Shown here one piece after another: positions 36,328-45,012 of a stretch of DNA of 64,000 bases. The stretch lies in NCBI RefSeq assembly GCF_029269265.1, contig NZ_JARIXP010000007.1:1-64000 (forward strand), in the 5' to 3' direction. Position 1 is the first letter of the stretch. Every line of letters starts with the position of its first letter. A program made the translations under genes and the position numbers. The notes under the pieces are model-generated. The model was not told where the DNA came from and did no database searches. It worked only from the letters and a program-made list of their open reading frames with translations. The stretch comes from Rheinheimera sp. 1928-s (GTDB lineage Bacteria; Pseudomonadota; Gammaproteobacteria; Enterobacterales; Alteromonadaceae).

Positions 36328-37039
36328 AACCTTAGTGGTGGATGATGAACGTTTAGCCAGAGCCGAACTCAAGCGTTTACTGGCCCCTTACCCACAGATC
36401 AGTATTGAAGCTGAAGCCAGTACGGCGGAGCAGGCTTTGGAGCTGATGCAGCAGCAGGCTTTTGACCTGGTATTTTTAGATATTCAGATGCCGGGGTTAT
36501 CAGGGTTACAACTGGCCCCTTTAATACAACAGAATTGCCGTTTTGTGTTTTGCACTGCGTTTGATCAATACGCACTGGACGCCTTTGAACTTAATGCGCT
36601 GGATTACTTATTAAAACCTGTTGCACCAGAGCGGCTGGAACGCACCATCCAAAAGCTGGAGCAACAGCATGCTTTAGGTCAAAAACACAGTTATTTGCCT
36701 GAACAGCATGGCATTTTGCTGAAATTTGGTGACATAAGCCGGATCAAAAGATTAAACGAAATTCAGCGTTTTGAAAGTATTGGCAACCACACAGCTGTGT
36801 ACTGCGAGGATGGTAAAAGCTTTTTACACAGCTCCCTATCCAAAGTGGAGGAACGCTTAAACCCTCAGCAGTTTTTTAAAGTCAGCCGCTCCGACATAGT
36901 GCGCATTGATGCTATTTCGCACATTGAGCCAGGCATGGCTGCCGGTACTATGATTGTGGTACTCAAAGATGGTTCTGCAGTGGAAGTCAGCCGCCGTCAG
37001 GTGCAACAACTGAAGCAACTCTTTAATGCCTGGGGTTAA
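36320..37039 (+). CDS. LytTR-family response regulator
   Basis: This 239-residue regulator has a receiver domain with Asp9/Asp10 and phospho-acceptor Asp54 (VFLDIQMPG), and the Lys of LLKPVAP near 103. A LytTR DNA-binding domain spans about 135-239. It is cotranscribed with the overlapping kinase, and GGAG lies seven bases before ATG 36320. LytTR regulators bind direct repeats upstream of targets; the target here is unknown. Confidence 0.93.
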   Translation: MFKTLVVDDERLARAELKRLLAPYPQISIEAEASTAEQALELMQQQAFDLVFLDIQMPGLSGLQLAPLIQQNCRFVFCTAFDQYALDAFELNALDYLLKPVAPERLERTIQKLEQQHALGQKHSYLPEQHGILLKFGDISRIKRLNEIQRFESIGNHTAVYCEDGKSFLHSSLSKVEERLNPQQFFKVSRSDIVRIDAISHIEPGMAAGTMIVVLKDGSAVEVSRRQVQQLKQLFNAWG

Positions 37040-37143
37040 CCGTATTTCAGTGTTATGGGCCGAAAATCACTTTTTCTAAGGCATAATCTGACTGATCTTT
37101 TACTCTGAAGCTGTTCAATCGCAGACACACAGAGGATTAAAAG

Positions 37144-37404
37144 ATGAACGAGATGATGACGACCTTTAGTAACGCTTTTGCCGCAGCTTCACTGACACAA
37201 TGGCTGGTTTTTTTACCCTTGTTTCTGGCTGTCTACTTTTTGCCAGCTTTGCTTGCTTTGGCCTTTAACCGCAAACATTTAAAACTGATTTTAATCGCCA
37301 ATATACCAGCAGGTTTTTCCATGATTGCCTGGGGCGCGCTGATCGTCTGGGCTGTGACAGGAAAAATGATGGAAAAAAAACAACCAGAAAAAAGCCCTGT
37401 TTAA
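37144..37404 (+). CDS. superinfection-immunity-family small membrane protein
   Basis: This 86-residue protein has two transmembrane helices. The pattern YFLPALLALAFNRKHLKL, then an Asn-containing loop, then GFSMIAWGALIVWAVTG, matches the T4 superinfection immunity (Imm) Pfam family, common as small chromosomal membrane proteins. Whether it acts against phage DNA entry or in something else is unknown. The 3' end overlaps a terminator used by the opposite strand. Confidence 0.8.
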   Translation: MNEMMTTFSNAFAAASLTQWLVFLPLFLAVYFLPALLALAFNRKHLKLILIANIPAGFSMIAWGALIVWAVTGKMMEKKQPEKSPV

Positions 37405-37412
37405 TCAGGGCT
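37386..37412 (-). terminator. terminator after TrmH-family gene
   Basis: On the minus strand AGCCCTG-N6-CAGGGCT is followed by TTTTTT. It lies 27 bases after the methyltransferase stop and inside the end of the convergent gene. Confidence 0.75.
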
Positions 37413-37438
37413 CTTCAAGTATGGAGTACGTAGTGCCT

Positions 37439-38311
37439 TTACTGCTGCTGACGATACCATTCGCCTAAAATCAGGCTGGCAGCAACACTCACGTTTAACG
37501 ATTCCACTTTGCCAGTACCAGGAATTTGCAGCGCTATATCCGCGGATTTAGCCACAGACTGAGAGACACCAAACATCTCTTCACCAAAGACAATCACGAC
37601 TTTGGCGGGTAACTGGCTGCTGTACAGTGATACGCCACCATGGCTGGAAGTAGTTACCAGTGTATAACCGGCTTGTTTACACAGCTGCAATGCCAGCGGC
37701 AGGTTGTCACAACTTAAACCTTCGACAAACTCTACGCCACCTTCAGCAGTGCGCGCTGCAGCGCCATGCGCCAGTAAATCAGGGTCTTTCATCACTATGC
37801 CACTGATACCAAAGTGAGCACAGCTGCGTGCTATAGCACCTAAATTATGAGCATTTCCGATTCCGTCTAAAGCAAGTAAACAGTCAACCTTCTTACGCTT
37901 CTGAGTCAGGTAGCTTGCAATAGACTGCACAGGCTTACGCTTAACCAGCAGCACAATGCCGCCGTGGTGGGTGCTGGACGCTATTTTCTCCAGCTCGGCA
38001 TCTTCAACAATGTGATAAGCCTTTTTGTTCGCTGCTAAATATTTCATTACATCAGCAAATTTTGGAGCCATCTTCTCTGACACATAAAGCCTAACCAACG
38101 CTTCAGGCCGCTGTTGAAACAACACACGGCAAGCATTTGCACTATAAATTTTGATCTCATCATCCTGCACCGACTTCACCGGTTTCGTCGCCTGTGGTTT
38201 TGCAGTTGCAGTGTTGCGGTTAGGTTTACCAGCGGCAGCCCTATCGGTTTTAGTCCAAGGCTTGTGTAAAGGATTGGCAGCTTTGCCGTTTTTGAGTTTG
38301 TGCTGAGACAT
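37439..38311 (-). CDS. TrmH/SpoU-family RNA 2'-O-methyltransferase (YfiF-like)
   Basis: This 290-residue protein starts with a basic, low-complexity N-terminus (1-45). A SpoU substrate-binding domain (about 48-125) and a SPOUT catalytic domain (about 135-290) follow, with knot motifs LDGIGNAHNLGAIARSC, VFGEEMFGVS and IPGTGKVESLNVSVAAS. It is predicted to methylate ribose 2'-OH of tRNA or rRNA with S-adenosylmethionine. ATG 38311 follows AGGAAA. A truncated paralogue with about three-quarters identity over shared domains lies at 40086-40598, separated by an AT-rich segment. Confidence 0.92.
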   Translation of the reverse strand: MSQHKLKNGKAANPLHKPWTKTDRAAAGKPNRNTATAKPQATKPVKSVQDDEIKIYSANACRVLFQQRPEALVRLYVSEKMAPKFADVMKYLAANKKAYHIVEDAELEKIASSTHHGGIVLLVKRKPVQSIASYLTQKRKKVDCLLALDGIGNAHNLGAIARSCAHFGISGIVMKDPDLLAHGAAARTAEGGVEFVEGLSCDNLPLALQLCKQAGYTLVTTSSHGGVSLYSSQLPAKVVIVFGEEMFGVSQSVAKSADIALQIPGTGKVESLNVSVAASLILGEWYRQQQ

Positions 38312-40085
38312 TAGATTTCCTGAGTGTGCCTTAGGGCCAATAATCTTTAATGCCACGAATTTTACCAGTTGAGCATAAACATTACTTGTATTTTGCCACC
38401 TACAATTTGATTTCGTTCATTACAACAGCTACTCGCTGGTTCTGTTGCCACAATAATTCGGATGACATGAAAATCGAGGAGACTATTCCGCTAAGGAAAT
38501 TTGGCATTGCTGAATGACTATGCAACAGGATTTTAGACCTATCCTCAGGTTACTTACAGAAGTAGCGTATTACGCTTAGAACCAACAGCAATTAGTTGGA
38601 AGAGAGCAGACGTTTATAACATCATCAAACGTCCGCAATCAAAGACAAAGCAACTTAGATGTTACCTTGGGCAACAGCCAGCATATCTTGTAAATAATCT
38701 ATTACTGACGGATCGCTTACGCCTTTTTTCTCAACTATTTTAATAGCGGCTTCAAAATTAGCTTTTGCCAGAGCAAATTGCTTAGTTTTTAAGTAGCCGC
38801 TACCTAAGCTACTGAATGCAAATGATGAATTAGGATAAGTATCAGCAAATAGCTTCAAAGTATCAATTGCTTGACTATCCCGCTGATTTGAAAACTGTGC
38901 ATCAGCTAAATCAGAAAATACTATTTCAGGAATTAATATCGGATATTTGTATCGATTTGATAGTGTAGAATAATACTTTTGAATGTCACTGATTGAACCA
39001 TAAGCAGCAAGTTCATCGCTTACGCTAAAATTAATATCTTCAAATAAGTACTGTAACCCTTGGTAGACACTGGGGTAAATGGTGGACTGATGTGTTTCTT
39101 TTTCAAAGTGATTAAAATTCCAATTTAGAGATTCAGGTGCAATCTCTTCAAGCTTTGAGGCTATTCTTAGCGCATTTGAGTACATTCCACTGCCTTCACC
39201 TGCAACGCTTAAAAATAGGTTGCCACCAAAGTCTTTTTTCTGGGTACTAAATTTACTTAAGTTTTGATCTATTTCATCATTACCCCACCATGCAGCAGGA
39301 CTAATTAACAAGTAGTTTGTAAAGGTTTTTGGAGAGTTGACTAAGGTGTGTAATCCATAAACCCCTGCATTTGAATAACCTATCATCGTGCGGTTAGGAA
39401 ATACGGGATAATTATTTTCAACGTATGGAAAAAGCTCAGATTCCAAAAATGTAGTAAATGCTTCTGTACCACCAAATTGAGGAAACTTTTGGCTAATCCA
39501 GGTTTGATTTTTGCTCTTGGGTTCACCGTTAATAGGCGGTAAGTAATCTCTGACTCTAATCGTTGTTTCAACTCCGACGACAATTGATGGTGGGATTTTT
39601 CGTGTAGTTATAAGTGATTCAACAATACCTATAGTAGATGTGAATAGATGCTCAGCATCAAAAAGGTAAATAACTTGATAAGTTTGGTTTTTATCAAAGT
39701 TAGGAGGTGTGTAAATTAATATATTTCTCTTTTCTTTTAAATGGTTAGAATCAATAACCACCTTAGATGCCACACTGTAATCTTCTTTTGATACAACATC
39801 TGTAGCGAAAGCTAATTTGTTAAAAAGTAACACCATTAATAAGCTGATGAAGGGTCTCATGCACTCTCCTTAGTTTAACATCCTTGAATATCAGTACATT
39901 ACCATTGCGAAAATTAAACGGCCACTTAATTAACGTTTAATAAACATCAAGTGTAAAAATGACACTACACTTCGGATTGTTAGAATGGGAGGAATGACCA
40001 AAACCTTATAATGTTGATTACTAAGGTATTTTATGAAGTGACTACTTATGCTGTACAGCCTTGATAAACAAAGCCCCTAGCCTTT
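38312..40085. other. AT-rich inserted segment between TrmH-family copies
   Basis: Base composition drops sharply here. Bases 39661-39720 have 15 G/C of 60, against 29 of 60 at 40381-40440 in the truncated methyltransferase. The segment carries one esterase gene, a 343-base gap before it (38312-38654) with no ORF of note, and a 225-base gap after it. The truncated TrmH copy breaks exactly at the segment's right edge. No integrase, transposase or clear terminal repeat was seen; a 7-bp inverted repeat GACGTTT/AAACGTC lies at 38609-38633. Confidence 0.6.
38655..39860 (-). CDS. secreted alpha/beta-hydrolase esterase with TPR tail
   Basis: This 401-residue protein has a signal peptide (about 1-19) and a putative-esterase (Esterase D/Fes-like) alpha/beta-hydrolase domain (about 25-275). 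The nucleophile is in GYSNAG (near 162) and the His in KETHQST (near 253). A C-terminal TPR-like region (about 300-395) includes the SYxK-type repeat FALAKANFEAAIKI. Related proteins cleave siderophores or other esters. Codon use is much more AT-rich than in neighbours, indicating recent acquisition. It lies between two TrmH-family copies. Confidence 0.85.
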   Translation of the reverse strand: MRPFISLLMVLLFNKLAFATDVVSKEDYSVASKVVIDSNHLKEKRNILIYTPPNFDKNQTYQVIYLFDAEHLFTSTIGIVESLITTRKIPPSIVVGVETTIRVRDYLPPINGEPKSKNQTWISQKFPQFGGTEAFTTFLESELFPYVENNYPVFPNRTMIGYSNAGVYGLHTLVNSPKTFTNYLLISPAAWWGNDEIDQNLSKFSTQKKDFGGNLFLSVAGEGSGMYSNALRIASKLEEIAPESLNWNFNHFEKETHQSTIYPSVYQGLQYLFEDINFSVSDELAAYGSISDIQKYYSTLSNRYKYPILIPEIVFSDLADAQFSNQRDSQAIDTLKLFADTYPNSSFAFSSLGSGYLKTKQFALAKANFEAAIKIVEKKGVSDPSVIDYLQDMLAVAQGNI

Positions 40086-40598
40086 TTAGCAGAATGCAGA
40101 GATCGTGTTCCCTCTTTTGTGTGGATTACCTACACCATCCAATGCCAGCAAACAATCCTGCTTTTTACGGCCGTTTTGGGTTAAATAAGTCGCCAGCGAT
40201 AGCACTGGCTTACGTTTCACCAAGAGCACCACACCACCGTGATGCTGGCTGCCTGCTACTTTTTCAAGCTCGGCTTCAGACACCACATGATAGGCTTTTT
40301 TGTTGGCCGCCAGATACTTCATTAAATCCGCAAACTTAGGCGCCAGCTGCTCGCTTAAATACAAACGCACTAAAGCTTCAGGACGCTGCAAAAAGGCCAC
40401 ACGGCAGGCATTTTCACCATAAATTTTGGCTTCTTCCTGACGATTTTGTTTTAACACTTTGGCAGACACAGCTTTAGGTGCAGTAGTTTTTGTTTCAGCT
40501 GTTTTGACCGATGCTGGTTTCGCCTTAGTCCATGGCTTTTGCAGCTCTGAACCTGGTTGAGTTTTTTTATGCTGAGGTGCTGAAGTTTTACGATTCAA
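40086..40598 (-). pseudogene. truncated TrmH-family methyltransferase
   Basis: The remaining 170 residues match the basic N-terminus, the SpoU substrate-binding domain and the first strand of the catalytic domain (CLLALDGVGNPH) of the intact copy at 37439-38311. They then run into about 10 unrelated residues before a stop. The SAM-binding knot is missing, so no methyltransferase activity is expected. The break occurs at about 40110, at the edge of the AT-rich segment. The surviving part might still bind RNA. Its composition is native-like, so it was probably the resident gene before the insertion. Confidence 0.85.
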
Positions 40599-40778
40599 GC
40601 GAGATCCTGTACGGACGCTGTCGCTGATGGGGCAGATTTTAACACTGCACCAGCCAGAACCCCAAGCAACTTCTGGTACACAGAATACTTGCCTTTCTGC
40701 TCTGGCGCAGTATGCTGGCGCCTTGTGCCGCTATTACTGCGAAAAACACTGAAACATTACCGTTAAAAGAGTCTTCTT

Positions 40779-41621
40779 ATGCTGAGTTATCGTCATAGTT
40801 ATCATGCAGGTAATCACGCTGATGTGATTAAACATCTGGTACAGGTGTGTATCCTGAATTACCTAAAACGCAAAGATAAACCTTTTTGCTATCACGATAC
40901 CCATGCAGGTGCAGGTTTATACAGCCTGCATAGCGAACAAGCGCAAAAAACTGCTGAGTACCAAACCGGTATAGGCAAACTCTGGACCTATCAGGGCGTA
41001 AATGCTGATATCAAAGCTTATGTCGATACCATCAAGTTGGTGAACGATAGCGACGATTTAGCCTTTTATCCTGGTTCACCCAAAATTGCCGATTTATTAT
41101 GCCGCGCTACAGACACTATTCAGGCCACCGAATTACACCCAAGCGATCATCCTATTCTGGCCAGCCAGTTTCAGCGTCGCCGCCACAGCCGTATTGAAAA
41201 AATGGACGCCTGGGCTGGCCTGCGCGCTATGTTACCGCCTTTATCCAAACGTGGCTTAGTGCTGATTGACCCGCCTTATGAATTAAAAACTGAATATCAG
41301 GATCTGATCAAAGGCTTGCAACAAGCTTACCAGCGCTTTCCACAAGGTACTTATGCTATCTGGTATCCAGTGATAGAACGTCAGGCGGTTGAGAGCTTTA
41401 TTGATGCTATTGTCGATACACAAATTCGTAACCAGCTGCGGATAGAATATTGCCCGCAACCAGATACTGAAGGTTTTGGCATGACAGGCAGCGGCATGCT
41501 GGTGATTAACCCGCCTTTTACGCTGAAACAGGATATGGAAAGCTGCTTAAAAGAACTGGCGCCATTGCTTTCACAAAGCCCACTCGCCCACTGGCAGGTC
41601 ACTCAACTCGTCGATGAATAA
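40779..41621 (+). CDS. rlmJ: 23S rRNA (adenine-2030-N6)-methyltransferase RlmJ
   Basis: This 280-residue RlmJ starts with the family signature MLSYRHSYHAGNHADVIKH. The catalytic motif IV DPPYE is near 170, and GTYAIWYPV and FGMTGSGMLVINPP follow. It methylates N6 of A2030 in 23S rRNA. Length matches E. coli RlmJ. The S1/P1 nuclease gene follows 11 bases later and may be cotranscribed. Confidence 0.95.
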   Translation: MLSYRHSYHAGNHADVIKHLVQVCILNYLKRKDKPFCYHDTHAGAGLYSLHSEQAQKTAEYQTGIGKLWTYQGVNADIKAYVDTIKLVNDSDDLAFYPGSPKIADLLCRATDTIQATELHPSDHPILASQFQRRRHSRIEKMDAWAGLRAMLPPLSKRGLVLIDPPYELKTEYQDLIKGLQQAYQRFPQGTYAIWYPVIERQAVESFIDAIVDTQIRNQLRIEYCPQPDTEGFGMTGSGMLVINPPFTLKQDMESCLKELAPLLSQSPLAHWQVTQLVDE

Positions 41622-41632
41622 GGAAGTACCCT

Positions 41633-42418
41633 ATGCGTAATCTAGTCTTAGCTTTGGCGTTGTTTTGCAGCCCGGTATTTGCTTTTGGTGAATTAGGCCA
41701 CCAGATGGTCTGCTCTATGGCCTATCAGTTATTAAGCCCTGCCAGCCAGCAAAAAGTGCAGCAACTGATGCAATTGCACGAACAGAAAGATTTTACCCAA
41801 GCCTGTTCCTGGCCGGATCAGGTGCGCTCACTGCCAGAGTATCAGCACACCAAAGTCTGGCATTACGTCAATATCAAACGTTCTGACACCAAGCTGACCA
41901 TGCAACACTGCCCTGCCGAAGGTTGTGTGTTGTCCGCTATTGAGCAAGAGCGGAAAAAGCTGACGCCATTTGCGCCATCAAAAACCCAGTTAGAAGCTCT
42001 GCTGTTTGTTGGCCACTTTATTGGCGACTTACACCAGCCTTTGCATGCAGGGTATGCCGATGATTTAGGGGGCAACAGAACTGCGGTGTATTTTGCCGGT
42101 GAGCCGTCGAATTTACATGGGGTCTGGGACAGTCGTATTCTGGAAGCCGCCTCTTATCAGGATAATACAAAGCAACAGGCCTTGTACCAGGCGTTGAAGA
42201 CGAAACAACAGCAATGGCAAAGCGTCAGTGTGCTGGATTGGGCTAACGAGTCGGTGTTGCTGGTGAAACTGATTTATCAGGGTTACAAGCCAGGCATGTT
42301 AATAGACGAGAACTACCAGCAACAGCACCTGCCTCAGTTGGAACAACGGTTGCAGCAAGCTGCTGTGCGTCTGGCATTAGTGCTGGAGCAAAGTTTTAAT
42401 CCGACGGACGCTGATTAA
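41633..42418 (+). CDS. S1/P1-type zinc-dependent nuclease
   Basis: This 261-residue exported nuclease has a signal peptide (about 1-17). The trinuclear zinc ligands are recognisable in LGHQMV, SWPDQVR, WHYVNI, FVGHFIGDLHQPLHAGYADDLGGN and NLHGVWDS. Characterised family members begin the mature chain with Trp, whose N-terminal amine and carbonyl bind zinc. Here the mature chain would begin Phe-Gly-Glu-Leu-Gly-His. It probably degrades single-stranded nucleic acid in the periplasm or medium. Confidence 0.9.
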   Translation: MRNLVLALALFCSPVFAFGELGHQMVCSMAYQLLSPASQQKVQQLMQLHEQKDFTQACSWPDQVRSLPEYQHTKVWHYVNIKRSDTKLTMQHCPAEGCVLSAIEQERKKLTPFAPSKTQLEALLFVGHFIGDLHQPLHAGYADDLGGNRTAVYFAGEPSNLHGVWDSRILEAASYQDNTKQQALYQALKTKQQQWQSVSVLDWANESVLLVKLIYQGYKPGMLIDENYQQQHLPQLEQRLQQAAVRLALVLEQSFNPTDAD

Positions 42419-42426
42419 CATCAGCG
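42409..42426. terminator. hairpin between convergent stops
   Basis: CGCTGAT-TAAC-ATCAGCG is a perfect 7-bp stem spanning the stop codons of the S1/P1 nuclease and the facing gene. There is no U-run, so terminator activity is uncertain. Confidence 0.35.
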
Positions 42427-44013
42427 GCTGTTAAACTCATCCAGCACAAAGGTTTTAAACTTGCTTAGTTTTAACTGGCTTAGCAAGTTTGCTAAATGTT
42501 CCTGATGGGTTAAATAACCAGGTTCTGCCAGATACGCCTTGTAATACATTTGAGCTGCCGGGCGTAATTCACCTTCTTTTTCATGCCGTAAACCCATTTG
42601 AGCATACACCTGCCCCCTGTCTTCTGCGGTATAAATCAAATGAAAGGCCTGCTGATGCACGCAAGCCGCATAAACTTTATGTATGCTGTGCGGCATCAAA
42701 TTCAGGGCTTTATTCGCCAGATACATTAAATCAAAGGCAGCATTCATCTTACCAAGACCCGCCATCAGGCTGGCGCCATGACACTGACTGGCGACAGACA
42801 TCTGCATCGCAGCTAAATGTTGTTTTTGTTTCTCTAAGAAGGCAATGGCGGCTTCTTTGCCGTCAGCCTGACAGACTAAGCTGCCCTGCAACCAGATGAT
42901 ATCAGCCGCAAACTGGCTGGCTTCTTTGTCGGTGATCAACTGACGAAAACATTGTTGCAACATGGCCTGATACTGAGAAACTCTCTGCTCTGGCATCGGC
43001 TGCGCCATTAAAAACAGCAGCAACTTACACAAAGTTACCGTCAATAGACAAAACTGGTAACCACTGCCAGCCTGCCGTCTTTTGCGCTCTATCAGTTCAA
43101 TGGCTTGTTCTGTTTTATCCGACACCATCATCACCAATTGCACTAACTGAGTAATATGGGTCGACATACCAGCAGCCGGGAATTTAACAGCCACACCAAG
43201 AGCTGCGGCGTAGTCTTCGTTTTCCAGCGCCAGATACACTTGCCAGACTTCTTTTCGTTCCTGATAACGCAGTGCTTCTTCGGTCACATTCACTAAAAAG
43301 CTGTTGCAGGACTGCAGATCAGCTTGTTCGTAATCCAGTAAGAACTGCAACCATAAGGCCCAGCCCTGCTGCTTGGCGCAGGCTGATTTAATCAATGCAG
43401 AAGCTGCATCAAAAACGCCCAGCTCCAGCAGCATCTGCGCTTTTAGCTGCAACACAGCCACTGGGGTATCAGCACCAGCTTTTTGTTGCAGCTCACCTAT
43501 CAATTTAAAAGCATCAACATAACGACGTTTATGCACCAGCGGCAGGATCTGATCCATAAAAGCTTTTAGGCGGACATGCAGTTTGAGCTGCTCGTCTATA
43601 TGGAATTTATTGCAAGGTCGGTCGAGAAAATCAATCTGATGAAAAGGATAATCGACAGCATACTTCTGCCGCTCTGTCACTGTGGATAACACCACCAAGC
43701 GGCTTAAAGGACTGACAATGTGTTTGTGCAGCAGTAAATCAATCAGATCGGCGCCAACCAAAGAGGGTTCCGCATCATAATCAAGCAAAATTACATCGTA
43801 AGGTGCAGTGCCTTCAGTGTTCAACAGATCCTGAGCTGTGCGGCTGAGCTCCACTTTCTTGATGCCAAGGCCGGTCAGTATTTGTTTTAACTGATGACCA
43901 GACGCAGGATCAGACTCAACAACTAACACATTGAGATCAAATAACTTACTAAAATCAAATCGGGTAAGACTCAAACCTTTGCCTCGTTTTTTCTCAGTTC
44001 GATGATCGGCCAC
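42421..44013 (-). CDS. degenerate response-regulator receiver with helical-repeat tail
   Basis: In this 530-residue protein a receiver domain lies at about 25-150. The phospho-acceptor Asp is kept (ILLDYDAE), but the acidic pair reads ES in VVESDP and the conserved Lys is Arg (FLDRP). About 370 residues of TPR-like helical repeats follow. Phosphorylation may be weak or absent, so it may act by protein-protein contact. It is single and has no output domain of known type. Similar receiver-TPR proteins occur in Shewanella-type genomes. Confidence 0.82.
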   Translation of the reverse strand: MADHRTEKKRGKGLSLTRFDFSKLFDLNVLVVESDPASGHQLKQILTGLGIKKVELSRTAQDLLNTEGTAPYDVILLDYDAEPSLVGADLIDLLLHKHIVSPLSRLVVLSTVTERQKYAVDYPFHQIDFLDRPCNKFHIDEQLKLHVRLKAFMDQILPLVHKRRYVDAFKLIGELQQKAGADTPVAVLQLKAQMLLELGVFDAASALIKSACAKQQGWALWLQFLLDYEQADLQSCNSFLVNVTEEALRYQERKEVWQVYLALENEDYAAALGVAVKFPAAGMSTHITQLVQLVMMVSDKTEQAIELIERKRRQAGSGYQFCLLTVTLCKLLLFLMAQPMPEQRVSQYQAMLQQCFRQLITDKEASQFAADIIWLQGSLVCQADGKEAAIAFLEKQKQHLAAMQMSVASQCHGASLMAGLGKMNAAFDLMYLANKALNLMPHSIHKVYAACVHQQAFHLIYTAEDRGQVYAQMGLRHEKEGELRPAAQMYYKAYLAEPGYLTHQEHLANLLSQLKLSKFKTFVLDEFNSR

Positions 44014-44112
44014 TCACACCTATTTAGTGTAGGCGGAAGATGGCCAGTCGCAAAAGAAAAGTTTAGAAAAAACGATACAAAATCCGAGACTTGGCTAATT
44101 TTTTAGCCCGAT

Positions 44113-44445
44113 TTACTCCTGTCCACGCCAGCGGGCATGGCATAAAGTTTCATATTTTTCTTTAGATAATAAAATTCTGGCCAAAACCATTTCTGCAGCG
44201 CCATTCACATCAGCCAAACCAATGTGGGCTTCCACATGCAGTTCAGGGTCAATATCCATGGCGATCATATCCACCCAGTCGTCGATGGCAGGCACCAGGT
44301 CAACATAAGCTGAAGCCGACGCATGTTGTTGATACAACGCATAATCTTCAACTGATAAGTTCTCTTCTGCCAGCTCTTCAAAAATAGCAAAAGCGTGATC
44401 ACAGAGCTCATCTAAAGACCAGAGTTCCAGTTCTGCACCAGACAT
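44113..44445 (-). CDS. small acidic protein, unknown
   Basis: This is a 110-residue, strongly acidic, helix-rich cytoplasmic protein with motifs DELCDHAFAIFEELAEENL and DDWVDMIAMDIDPE. It has no membrane segment and I do not recognise a family. ATG 44445 is preceded by GGAG; the frame upstream to 44487 has no ribosome site. It may belong to the conserved acidic proteins of gammaproteobacteria that bind partner enzymes. Confidence 0.7.
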   Translation of the reverse strand: MSGAELELWSLDELCDHAFAIFEELAEENLSVEDYALYQQHASASAYVDLVPAIDDWVDMIAMDIDPELHVEAHIGLADVNGAAEMVLARILLSKEKYETLCHARWRGQE

Positions 44446-44600
44446 TTTTCTCTCCACACAGATAAAATAAAGACCGCAGTATACCAACAGCCATCCTCAA
44501 CTGCCCAGCAACTCAGGGGCAAAAGGCTAATAATTGCTGGCATCCGCCGCATCGGATCGGTAGCATAGCGCCACTTTTTCCTCTGCCGGAACCACCTATC

Positions 44601-44987
44601 ATGAAGCAAAGCTTAGGTTTAATAAGTCTGTTAGTGGCTGACTACGACGAAGCGATAGCGTTTTACACGCAAAAACTGGGGTTTGACTTAGTAGAAGACA
44701 GCCCACAAGGTGAAAAAAGATGGGTGGTGGTACGACCCAAAGGTGCGTCAGAAACAGCTATTTTACTGGCCAAAGCCAGTAATAAGCAGCAAAAGCAACA
44801 GATTGGCAATCAGTGTGGTGGCCGGGTTTTTCTGTTTTTAAATACCGACGATTTCTGGCGCGACCACAGCATGATGCAACAACAAGGTGTGAAGTTTCTC
44901 GAAACGCCACGCGAAGAAGCTTATGGTACTGTGGCGGTGTTTGAAGATTTGTACGGTACCCGTTGGGATTTGTTGCAACTGAATTAA
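44601..44987 (+). CDS. VOC (glyoxalase)-family protein
   Basis: This 128-residue protein has a vicinal-oxygen-chelate fold with two beta-alpha-beta-beta-beta units. LISLLVADYDEAIAFYTQKLGFDLVED and VAVFEDLYGTRWDLLQ are typical of the glyoxalase/bleomycin-resistance group. The Glu near 115 is a likely metal ligand, but the first-unit His is absent. Substrate is unknown. It is followed 25 bases later by rlmA. Confidence 0.88.
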   Translation: MKQSLGLISLLVADYDEAIAFYTQKLGFDLVEDSPQGEKRWVVVRPKGASETAILLAKASNKQQKQQIGNQCGGRVFLFLNTDDFWRDHSMMQQQGVKFLETPREEAYGTVAVFEDLYGTRWDLLQLN

Positions 44988-45012
44988 CTGAGCTTTTTAT
45001 AATGGAGTTGTT

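Noticed and set aside
39980-40030. Possible end repeat of the AT-rich segment (ACCTTA/TAAGGT)
   Set aside because: Only six bases and not matched at the other boundary, so it does not define an element end.
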